Source: Streptosporangiaceae bacterium (GTDB taxonomy: Bacteria > Actinomycetota > Actinomycetes > Streptosporangiales > Streptosporangiaceae). Taken from it: a stretch of DNA of 10,649 nt. Position 1 is the first letter of the stretch, and each line of letters begins with the position of its first letter. Made by a program: the position numbers and the translations under genes. The notes below the pieces were generated by a model that worked only from the letters and a program-made list of their open reading frames with translations, did not search any database and had not been told where the DNA came from. Below are positions 1 to 6,194 of the stretch, in pieces. Where the stretch lies: contig JASHTQ010000644.1 in assembly GCA_030040475.1 (NCBI GenBank), forward strand, positions 1 to 10,649, read 5' to 3'.

Positions 1-926
1 CCTTCGTGCCGAACACGTTCGGCGCCAAGGGGCAGGTGTACGACGGCTGGGAGACCAGGCGGCGGCGCGGGCCGGGCGGGACGCTGCCCGAGCGCACGGT
101 CAGCGACTGGGTGATCGTCCGGCTTGGCGTGCCGGGGGTGGTGCGCTCGATCGTCGTCGACACGGCGTTCTTCACCGGCAACTACCCGCAGGCCTGCTCG
201 GCGGAGGCGTGCTCGGTGAGCGGGTACCCCTCGGCAGAGGAACTGACCGGGCCGGCCATCCCGTGGCGGGAGATCGTGCCGCGCGGCCTGCTGACCGGCG
301 ACGCCAGGCACGCGTTCAAGGTGACCTCCGGCCGCAGGTACACCCACGTCAGGCTGAACATCTTTCCCGACGGCGGCGTCGCCCGCCTGCACGTGCACGG
401 CGAGGTGGTACCTGACCCGGCAATGCTGGAGGGGCTGACCTTCGACCTGGCGGCGGTGGAGAACGGCGGCGACATCGCCGACCGCAGCGACCAGTACTAC
501 TCCGCGCCGCGCAACGTCATCTCCCCCGGGTTGTCGCGGGTGATGGGCGAGGGATGGGAGACCCGCAGGCGCAGGAAGGCCGGCCATGAGTGGCTTATCG
601 TCCGGCTCGCGGGACAGGGCGTGATCGACCTCGCCGAGATCGACACGTCGTGGTACCGGGGCAACCAGCCCGATACCGCGTCACTGCAGGCGCTGGACGC
701 CACGACCGGCGCCTCGCTGACCGACAAGGCGGCCTGGCGCGACCTGCTGCCCCCGGTCCGACTGCTGCCGGACACGCCGCACCGGTTCCGCGTGCAGGGC
801 GCGCCCGCCACTCACGTTCGGCTGAACATCTTCCCCGACGGCGGCGTCGCCCGGCTGCGCCTGTACGGATCGCTGACCGACGAGGGCAGCGCGGCCGTGC
901 GGCGCCGCTGGGATGAAACCGCCTGA
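1..926 (+). CDS. alc: Allantoicase, 5'-truncated by window edge
   Basis: Allantoicase hydrolyses allantoate to ureidoglycolate and urea in cytosolic purine degradation. The visible protein has the two tandem family repeats. GWETRRRR occurs at about residues 14-21 and 183-190, and the 16-residue string THVRLNIFPDGGVARL occurs identically at 113-128 and 269-284 (numbered from the GTG at 6). LNIFPDGG...RL is the family signature. The frame stays open to base 1 and the first in-frame GTG falls inside conserved sequence (PNTFGAKGQVYDGWE), so the true start lies upstream and a few tens of N-terminal residues are missing. The stop is TGA at 924-926. The gene converges on the minus-strand operon. No allantoinase or regulator is visible here, so operon membership cannot be judged. 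The family assignment is secure; function is inferred from family. Confidence 0.93.
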   Translation, partial: FVPNTFGAKGQVYDGWETRRRRGPGGTLPERTVSDWVIVRLGVPGVVRSIVVDTAFFTGNYPQACSAEACSVSGYPSAEELTGPAIPWREIVPRGLLTGDARHAFKVTSGRRYTHVRLNIFPDGGVARLHVHGEVVPDPAMLEGLTFDLAAVENGGDIADRSDQYYSAPRNVISPGLSRVMGEGWETRRRRKAGHEWLIVRLAGQGVIDLAEIDTSWYRGNQPDTASLQALDATTGASLTDKAAWRDLLPPVRLLPDTPHRFRVQGAPATHVRLNIFPDGGVARLRLYGSLTDEGSAAVRRRWDETA

Positions 927-958
927 GCGCGATGCCCCCCGATCCGCCGCCCGGCGCT

Positions 959-1000
959 TGCGGCTCGGGCTTTGCGGCTCGGGCTTTGCGGTTCGCGCTT
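959..1000. repeat. 14-bp tandem repeat, about three copies
   Basis: The unit TGCGGCTCGGGCTT occurs exactly at 959-972 and 973-986, followed by a diverged third copy (TGCGGTTCGCGCTT) at 987-1000. It starts about 32 bp after the allantoicase stop codon and lies in no supported gene. It could be a simple slippage product or part of the transcript end. No known element is recognised. Confidence 0.75.
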
Positions 1001-1055
1001 GCGCGGGAGGGGTCATCGTCGCACTTGGTCGGTACATGGGTCACATTGGCCACAT

Positions 1056-1098
1056 CGGCACCGGTGGTGCCGAATTTCGGGTTAGCCGCGCCGAAATT
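1056..1098. terminator. Two adjacent inverted repeats between convergent genes
   Basis: CGGCACC (1056-1062) and GGTGCCG (1066-1072) form a perfect 7-bp stem with a 3-nt loop. Directly after it, AATTTCGG (1073-1080) and CCGAAATT (1091-1098) form a perfect 8-bp stem with a 10-nt loop. They lie between the ends of two converging transcripts, where a bidirectional terminator is expected. There is no long T tract, only short AATTT/AAATTT runs. Actinomycete terminators often lack a U tail, so the role is inferred from position and symmetry. Confidence 0.5.
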
Positions 1099-1103
1099 TA
1101 GGC

Positions 1104-1151
1104 GTGGATGTCCCTCTCATGTAGCCCAATATGCCTGGTAGGGGCATCCAC
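1104..1151. terminator. Long 12-bp hairpin downstream of the minus-strand operon
   Basis: GTGGATGTCCCT (1104-1115) pairs with AGGGGCATCCAC (1140-1151) over 12 positions, one of them a G-T wobble, leaving a 24-nt loop. It sits 42 bp beyond the stop of the glycosyltransferase gene, which ends the minus-strand operon, and is the strongest stem in this gap. Position favours a terminator or 3'-end stabiliser for that operon. The large loop is unusual for a simple terminator, so a structured 3' UTR or small RNA remains possible. The rest of 927-1193 holds no gene I can support. Confidence 0.5.
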
Positions 1152-1193
1152 ATCGAATTAATCCGCGAATGCTGATCTCACCGGTAACAGCCT

Positions 1194-2522
1194 TCACTGG
1201 CGATGCTTTGGTTGTGCGAAGTGAGCGTATTCGGCCAGGGCAGCGGTTACCGCGTCGTCCTCGGCGGGGAGGGCGCGGGCGCGAGCCTGAGCGGCGCGGC
1301 GCAGGCGGGCGGCGAGCGCCGGGTCGGCTAGGACCGAGCGCACCGCGTCGGCCAGGGCCCTGGGGTCGCCGGGAGGGACTAGCAGCGCGGCGTCCTCGCC
1401 GAGGAGGTCCGGGTTGCCGCCGACGCGGGTGGCGACGATCGGCACGCCGGCGTGCAGCGCCTCCTGCAGGATCAGCGCCTGGCCTTCCCACGCGCTCGGC
1501 AGCACGAATACGTCCGCGGCCGCCAGCAGCGCCGGTACGTCGGGGCGCTGGCCTGTGAACGTCGCGGCCAGCCCGAGGGACGTGGCCTGGTGCCTGAGCT
1601 CCGCCTCGAGCGGTCCCTCGCCGACGATGACGAGCGACGGCTCCGGCCGCAGATCACGCAAGCGGACGGCGGCGTCGAGCAAGACGCCGAACCCCTTCTG
1701 CGCGGCCAGCCTGCCGACCGCCAGGACGACTGGCCCGGGCCCGAATTCGGCGCGGAACGAGGCACGCGTTTCCGCGGAAACGTCAGGCGCAATTGCGTGG
1801 AGCGTTTCCGCGGAGACGTTTCCGGACGCGGTCGAAGGGGCGGCAGAAACGATTGTGGGCGAACTGGCGGTCGAGGGCGCAGCCGGGCGGGCCGGGGCAG
1901 GCTGCTCGGCCAGGGCAGGTGAGCAGGTCGGGGCGAGTGGCGGGGCGGTCAGCGTGACCAGGGGGGCGGGGACTACGGCGTGGGCGACGCGACGGGCGCC
2001 TGCGGCGCGCATGCGCTGCTCCAGATCCGCGGAGACGCAGAGGACCGAGGCGGCATTGCGGGCGACGATCAGCTCCAGGACGCGGTAGATGGCGCCGGTG
2101 ACGCCGCCAGAAGGCGGGGCGTTGTGAACCGTGACCACCAGGACGGTCGGCACGCGGCCGAACGCGATCGCGATCGCGGCCAGCGCGCCGGCCCGCAGGC
2201 CGTGTGCGTGAACCACGTCGGGCGCGGCTGACCGGAGCAGGCGGCGGAGCCTGGCGATGGCCCGCAGGTCGCGTAGCACGCGCGGGCGGTCGGCAATCTC
2301 GACCGCGGCGAACGTGACCGGATCGGCGGCAGCATCGGCGGCAGCATCGGCGGACGGGGCTGGGGCGGAAGGGGGCGGGGTGGTGAAGGCGAAGTCGCGG
2401 TTGGTCTGGACGGGGCCGAAGATCGTTACCGTTGCTCCGCGGGCGGCGGAGCCGGCGGCGAGCATCTTGACGTGGCGTCCGAGGCCGCCGGCGCTGGTGC
2501 CGAGCACGTAGGCGACCTTCAT
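1194..2522 (-). CDS. GT4-type (GT-B fold) glycosyltransferase
   Basis: A 442-residue retaining glycosyltransferase of the GT4 type, likely cytosolic or peripheral at the membrane, transferring a sugar from a nucleotide donor. The N-terminal Rossmann domain starts MKVAYVLGTSAGGLGRHV, with the glycine-rich acceptor loop at 10-16 and VVHAHG at 103-108. The C-terminal domain has AVGRLAAQKGF (268-278), VGEGP (300-304) and the EX7E donor-binding motif at E346/E354 within PSAWEGQALILQEAL. An Ala/Pro/Ser-rich insert of about 70 residues (about 188-255) separates the domains and carries two VSAET repeats. The start is the ATG overlapping the flippase stop (ATGA, 2519-2522). No Shine-Dalgarno is evident, so translation is probably coupled. 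It is the last gene of the operon. The sugar and acceptor are unknown; the operon suggests a polyprenyl-linked glycan. Confidence 0.87.
   Translation of the reverse strand: MKVAYVLGTSAGGLGRHVKMLAAGSAARGATVTIFGPVQTNRDFAFTTPPPSAPAPSADAAADAAADPVTFAAVEIADRPRVLRDLRAIARLRRLLRSAAPDVVHAHGLRAGALAAIAIAFGRVPTVLVVTVHNAPPSGGVTGAIYRVLELIVARNAASVLCVSADLEQRMRAAGARRVAHAVVPAPLVTLTAPPLAPTCSPALAEQPAPARPAAPSTASSPTIVSAAPSTASGNVSAETLHAIAPDVSAETRASFRAEFGPGPVVLAVGRLAAQKGFGVLLDAAVRLRDLRPEPSLVIVGEGPLEAELRHQATSLGLAATFTGQRPDVPALLAAADVFVLPSAWEGQALILQEALHAGVPIVATRVGGNPDLLGEDAALLVPPGDPRALADAVRSVLADPALAARLRRAAQARARALPAEDDAVTAALAEYAHFAQPKHRQ
1767..1818. repeat. Paired 16-bp palindromes, parS-like
   Basis: CGTTTCCGCGGAAACG at 1767-1782 is a perfect 16-bp palindrome. 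It recurs with one change (CGTTTCCGCGGAGACG) at 1803-1818, exactly 36 bp later, and CGTTTCCG starts again at 1817. Both lie in the glycosyltransferase insert and encode VSAET on the minus strand. The core GTTTCCGCGGAAAC differs from the widespread ParB site core GTTTCACGTGAAAC only by a symmetric change at two central positions. Whether a protein binds it is not known. Confidence 0.7.
2322..2353. repeat. 12-bp in-frame tandem repeat in the glycosyltransferase gene
   Basis: The unit ATCGGCGGCAGC is repeated 2.7 times without mismatch. On the minus strand it encodes an Ala/Asp-rich stretch (DAAADAAADP) in a low-complexity loop of the N-terminal domain, about residues 57-68. This is likely replication slippage in an unconstrained loop and keeps the reading frame. 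Confidence 0.75.
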
Positions 2523-4141
2523 GCGCGGACTACCCGGCGTAGGACCGCGCGTAGGTCTCCGCCGTCGGCCATGGCGACGACCAGGCCGAAGGCGGCGAGC
2601 ACGGCGGCGCTTGCGAGCAGGGTGACGGCCACGTTCGGCAGGAACCCGCGAACCGGGACGGCGATGGATACGCCGAACCCGGCGGCGGCCCCGGCGGCGG
2701 CTCCGGCCAGTCCGGCTAGCGCGGCGCGGGCGCAGCCGCGCAGGGCGGCGGGGCCGCGGGCGCGGCGGACTAGCACGAGCAGGACGACGCCCGCGCCGGT
2801 GAGGCCGACGGTCGTTCCCACGCCGAGCGCGGGGACGACCCAGGAGCGCGGCACGAACGGCACGATCAGCAGGTCCCCGGCGATCACCGCCAGCCAGCCG
2901 CCGCCGACCGCTATTGCCGCGGCGCGGCTGTGCCGGTCGGCATACAGGACACGGGACAGGTTTGCGGTCAGCCCGTAGCCGACCAGGCCCGGCGCGAAGG
3001 TGGCCAGCGCGATCGCCAGCTGGCGCGCGTCGGCCGCCTGCCCGGCATGGGACTGGAAGACCCGCGCGAGCGGGATGCAGCTGCCCGCCATCCCCGCGAC
3101 GCCGAGCCAGGACGACACGATGACCGCACGGGTCGAGGTGGCGCAGGTGCCGTCGAAACTCTCCGAGCGCGCGGAGAGCTCGGGGAACGCGCTGGTCGCG
3201 ATCGGCACCGCGAGCACGGCGTAGGGCACGAAGAAGACCGCCCACGCGAAGCTGTACAGGACGAGCGCGCCGCTGCCGCCGCGGGAGTTGGCGAGCACGA
3301 TCACCACCGCCACCGAGGCGTCCTGGGCGACCAGGGTCACGATGCCGGCGGTGGCCAGGGAGCGGACCCGCGCGCCGACCCCGGCGGGGAACGTCAGCGT
3401 CGGCCGCAACGTCAGCCGCAGCCGGGCAACGGGCAGCAGCGGGGTCGCGACAAGCGCGGCGACCCCTGCGGTGGTGCCCACGGCCAGGACGATCCAGGCG
3501 GTGGCGGGCACCGGTCGCAGCATGGCCTGGTATCCGTTCCCGACCGCGCCGAACCAGAAGTACGCGCCGATCACGACCAGGCTGGACAGCACCGGTGCCA
3601 GCGCGGGCGAGGCGAACCTGCGGTGCGACTGCAGGATGCCGTACAGCACCACGGCCAGGCCGTAGAGCAGGATCTGCGGCGCGAACACCACGAGCATCCG
3701 CGTGCCCAGGGCGACCATGCTGGCTCGCGGGCACCCCGGCGTCCCGCCGAGCAGTACCGACACCAGCGGCCGGGCGGCGAGTGCCACCACGGCGCTGACC
3801 GGCACCAGCAGCAGCACCGCCCAGCTGAGCAGGGCCGAGGAGGTCTGCCGTACCTGCTCGCGATCAAGCGCGTCGGCCCGGGCAGGCCCGGCAAGCACCG
3901 GCACCACCACCGCAGTGAGCGCGCCGCCCATCACGATGTCGTAGATGATGTTCGGCACCATGTTCGCGGTGGTGTACGCGGTACCCAGGCACGACGCCTG
4001 GACCGTGTGAGCGAATACCACCTGGCGGCCGAAGCCGATCACCCGCGCCAGCATGGTGATCGCGCCGATCAGCACCGCGGCGCGGCCTAGTCCCCCGACC
4101 CGTTGCCGAGCACTCCCCCGCTCGGCCACAGGCACGGTCAC
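2519..4141 (-). CDS. MurJ/MviN-family lipid flippase-like membrane protein
   Basis: A 540-residue polytopic inner-membrane protein of the MOP superfamily. The N-terminal block at 33-82 (RVIGFGRQVVFAHTV..., then ANMVPN, then ALTAVVVPVL) aligns with the MurJ hallmark region, and hydrophobic segments run to the C terminus. Family members flip lipid-linked sugars, classically lipid II. Compared by eye with E. coli MurJ, the arginines equivalent to R18 and R24 are kept (R33, R39), but D39, R52 and R270 become T54, Y67 and A299. A non-lipid II cargo is therefore possible and no murJ symbol is given. The first GTG (4141) overlaps the preceding stop as GTGA. GGAAGA at 4142-4147 touches that codon, while the GTG at 4135 is better spaced from it, so the N terminus is uncertain by two residues. 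The stop overlaps the next start by 4 nt. Confidence 0.88.
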   Translation of the reverse strand: MTVPVAERGSARQRVGGLGRAAVLIGAITMLARVIGFGRQVVFAHTVQASCLGTAYTTANMVPNIIYDIVMGGALTAVVVPVLAGPARADALDREQVRQTSSALLSWAVLLLVPVSAVVALAARPLVSVLLGGTPGCPRASMVALGTRMLVVFAPQILLYGLAVVLYGILQSHRRFASPALAPVLSSLVVIGAYFWFGAVGNGYQAMLRPVPATAWIVLAVGTTAGVAALVATPLLPVARLRLTLRPTLTFPAGVGARVRSLATAGIVTLVAQDASVAVVIVLANSRGGSGALVLYSFAWAVFFVPYAVLAVPIATSAFPELSARSESFDGTCATSTRAVIVSSWLGVAGMAGSCIPLARVFQSHAGQAADARQLAIALATFAPGLVGYGLTANLSRVLYADRHSRAAAIAVGGGWLAVIAGDLLIVPFVPRSWVVPALGVGTTVGLTGAGVVLLVLVRRARGPAALRGCARAALAGLAGAAAGAAAGFGVSIAVPVRGFLPNVAVTLLASAAVLAAFGLVVAMADGGDLRAVLRRVVRA

Positions 4142-5157
4142 TCTTCCGTGGGCGCTATCTGGTTGTCTTCAGCCGAACGGGCGGCGGTACCGCTTCCGTT
4201 GAAGGCCGCCGCGTCATGCAGGCGATGGCGCTGCGCCGGGATCTGTACCGCGGGCGCCGGGTCGGCGGGCCGCCGGCCCAGCATGTCGAGCTTGTGCAGG
4301 ACCCGGTTGCGCTCGATGACCCTGGTGAAGCTGACCTTCTCGCTCGCGGCCGTGAGGCCGGCGATCCCGGCGAGCAGGACTAGCCGGGCGCTGCGCGGCA
4401 GCCCGGCGGCTGCGGCGCCGAGCACGGCGCCGAGCGCGTTCGCGCCAGCGTCGCCGAGCATGGCGCGCTCGCCGAGGTCCTCGGGCAGCAGCGCCAGAGC
4501 TGCCGCCAGCGGCGGCAGGGAGGTAAGGCCGCTCGCCCGGCCGTTCCCGGCCGAGCCCGCGGCGGCGATCAGGGCGGCGGAGGCGGCCGCGACCTTGATG
4601 GCGCGGCCCGGCCTCAGGTCGAACAGGTTGAGCAGGTTGGCGCCGCCCGCGACCAGCCCGGCGTTGATCGCCAGGTCTGCCGGGGATCCCCCGGCCAGCA
4701 CGGCGCTGGCGATCCCGGTGGCGCCGATACCGCCCAGCTTGACCACCCCGGTGGTCACCTCACCGTGCCGCAAGGCGCCGAGGTGGCCGCGGAAACCACG
4801 CCGGTCCGCGGTGCCCTTGAGGTCGTCGTAGGCCCCGAACGTCGCGGCTCCGGCCCCGGCGACTGCGATCGCCGAGCCGGATCGCCAGGCCGATCTCCCG
4901 TCTTCGGCAAGCGTGCCGTCCTGGGCGAGTGCCCCGGCCTGGGCGAGTGCCCCGGCGACCGCGCCGAGCGCCACGGCGGGCCCCTCGAGCAGCGTGACGG
5001 GCTCGCCCCTGTGGTTGGTGCGAGACCATGTCTTCGGTCCCCCCGGCGGGTGCCGGTTCAGGACGGCGTAGCAGAGCCTGGCCGCGCCCGCGGCGGCGGT
5101 CACGGCGCCGCCGGCCGCGAGTAGCCGCCAGCCTGCCGAGCTGCGGGAAATGCTCAT
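4138..5157 (-). CDS. MraY/WecA-like polyprenyl-phosphate sugar-phosphate transferase
   Basis: A 339-residue Ala/Gly-rich membrane protein of the PNPT family (glycosyltransferase family 4-like in older naming), which moves a sugar-1-phosphate from a nucleotide sugar onto undecaprenyl phosphate. Visible motifs are AYDDLKG with the Asp pair at 111-112, NLLNLFDLRPGR (174-185, equivalent to the MraY NxxNxxDG loop), MLGDAGAN (233-240) and a conserved C-terminal IERNRVLHKLDMLGR. The exact sugar cannot be read from the sequence. The ATG overlaps the steB stop as ATGA (5154-5157), and a good Shine-Dalgarno (AAGAAGG, complement of 5165-5171, 7-nt spacing) lies inside the Lys-rich end of steB. About 35 residues after the GDAGAN motif come the last conserved block and then a hydrophilic tail. 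The family is clear; pathway placement is inferred. Confidence 0.82.
   Translation of the reverse strand: MSISRSSAGWRLLAAGGAVTAAAGAARLCYAVLNRHPPGGPKTWSRTNHRGEPVTLLEGPAVALGAVAGALAQAGALAQDGTLAEDGRSAWRSGSAIAVAGAGAATFGAYDDLKGTADRRGFRGHLGALRHGEVTTGVVKLGGIGATGIASAVLAGGSPADLAINAGLVAGGANLLNLFDLRPGRAIKVAAASAALIAAAGSAGNGRASGLTSLPPLAAALALLPEDLGERAMLGDAGANALGAVLGAAAAGLPRSARLVLLAGIAGLTAASEKVSFTRVIERNRVLHKLDMLGRRPADPAPAVQIPAQRHRLHDAAAFNGSGTAARSAEDNQIAPTEE
4921..4956. repeat. Perfect 18-bp direct repeat in the PNPT gene
   Basis: CTGGGCGAGTGCCCCGGC occurs twice head to tail (4921-4938, 4939-4956), with a degenerate third copy just before it. On the minus strand it encodes GALAQ(A/D) repeats at about residues 69-82, between the first two membrane regions. 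It keeps the frame and probably reflects a tolerant loop. Confidence 0.75.
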
Positions 5158-6194
5158 TTGGTTGCCTTCTTGCTGCTCGTCGGGGTCGGGGTCGGGGACG
5201 GAGAGGAGCTCGCGGTCGGCGTGGGCGCGGCGGCCGGAGCCACGGCGCTCGCGCCGTTGCTCGCGAACCCGTAGCTTCCCGGCTTGCCCCCGCTCAGCTG
5301 GATGGCGAGCGCCTGGATCACCACGCTCTGCCCGGACACGAAGTCGGCATCGTCGACGGTGGACACCTGGTTAGCCACGTTGTTCGAGCGCAGCACGGCG
5401 ATCGGGCTGCCGGGACCCGAGCCCGTCGAAGAGCCGGCCACCACGGTTGCCGCGCTCGTCGCGGCCAGTTCCTGCGCTACCGGGACCAGGAGCTGGTCGA
5501 GCGGATCCGCGCCGCCGTCGGCCGGCGCGGTCTGCGGGGTGATCACGACGGCCAGCGTCGCCTGGGTAGAGGGCTGCCCGCTGGTGGTAAGGAACCCTGC
5601 GTAGGCGTAGGCCGACAGCATCGTCGCCGCCTCGGTGTCCTGCCCGGCGCCGCCGGCAGCGATGCCGTTCGACGTCCCAGGCGACTTGGTCAGGATCTCG
5701 CTGGCGATCACCTGCGCCGCCTGCTGCTGGTAGGTCTCGCTGTTGTCCAGCGTGATGCCCGCGTGCGAGGCCACGTCCAGGTTGATCTGGTTGAGGCTGT
5801 CCTGCGTGGTGTCGCTGGTGTCGAAAAACTTGGCCTGCAGGTTGACCTGCCCGGTGACCTCGGCGCCCGCGTCGTTGGCCGCGCTGGTGATCCCGCTGAC
5901 CACGGACCCCTGGGCTCCCGGCTCGGTGACGATCAGCAGCTTCTGGCCGACGAGCAGGTCGTGCAGCACCTCGGACTCGACGGCCTCGGCGTAGGCGTCG
6001 CCCGCGCTGGCCTGCTCCTGCGCCATGTTCCGCTGGCTGTTCGCCTGGTTCAGCTCGTTCTGCAGCTTGGCGGTCGTGCCGTTCAGCAGGTTGTACGTGG
6101 GGCCTTGGAGCTCGGCGGCGCCGAGCACGATGCCGATCGCCAGCGCCAGGAACACCGCCACGATCGAGACAAGGTGATAACGAAAGTCGATCAC
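5154..6194 (-). CDS. steB: SteB/MctB-family single-pass envelope protein
   Basis: A 346-residue protein of the Rv1698 family (named MctB, or copper transporter domain; SteB in Corynebacterium). One N-terminal membrane helix (about 8-28) starts the family pattern MIDFRYHLVSIVAVFLALAIG. A predicted coiled coil follows (about 35-65), then an extracytoplasmic alpha/beta domain, and a disordered Pro/Thr/Ser tail ending in lysines (about 319-346). In Corynebacterium SteB works with SteA in cell separation. In mycobacteria the family was reported as a copper-export channel. The gene sits directly after steA (TAG and GTG share one base at 6194), which favours the SteA-partner role. A GGAAAA motif just upstream can serve as ribosome site. 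The family is confident; function is inferred from partner and homology. Confidence 0.87.
   Translation of the reverse strand: MIDFRYHLVSIVAVFLALAIGIVLGAAELQGPTYNLLNGTTAKLQNELNQANSQRNMAQEQASAGDAYAEAVESEVLHDLLVGQKLLIVTEPGAQGSVVSGITSAANDAGAEVTGQVNLQAKFFDTSDTTQDSLNQINLDVASHAGITLDNSETYQQQAAQVIASEILTKSPGTSNGIAAGGAGQDTEAATMLSAYAYAGFLTTSGQPSTQATLAVVITPQTAPADGGADPLDQLLVPVAQELAATSAATVVAGSSTGSGPGSPIAVLRSNNVANQVSTVDDADFVSGQSVVIQALAIQLSGGKPGSYGFASNGASAVAPAAAPTPTASSSPSPTPTPTSSKKATK

Noticed and set aside
959..1151. CRISPR array or mobile-element end
   Set aside because: The repeats are too short, tandem without spacers, and there is no transposase, cas gene or target-site duplication nearby.
2523..3734. 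Upstream extension of the glycosyltransferase frame on the minus strand, giving an 846-residue open frame
   Set aside because: The extra residues are Arg/Pro/Ala-rich noise lying over the flippase gene in another frame; the glycosyltransferase fold begins cleanly at the ATG at 2522.
2930..4090. Long plus-strand open frame antisense to the flippase gene
   Set aside because: Composition (Arg/Gly/His/Gln-rich, no domain) is typical of a shadow frame in high-GC DNA; the opposite strand encodes a recognisable membrane protein.
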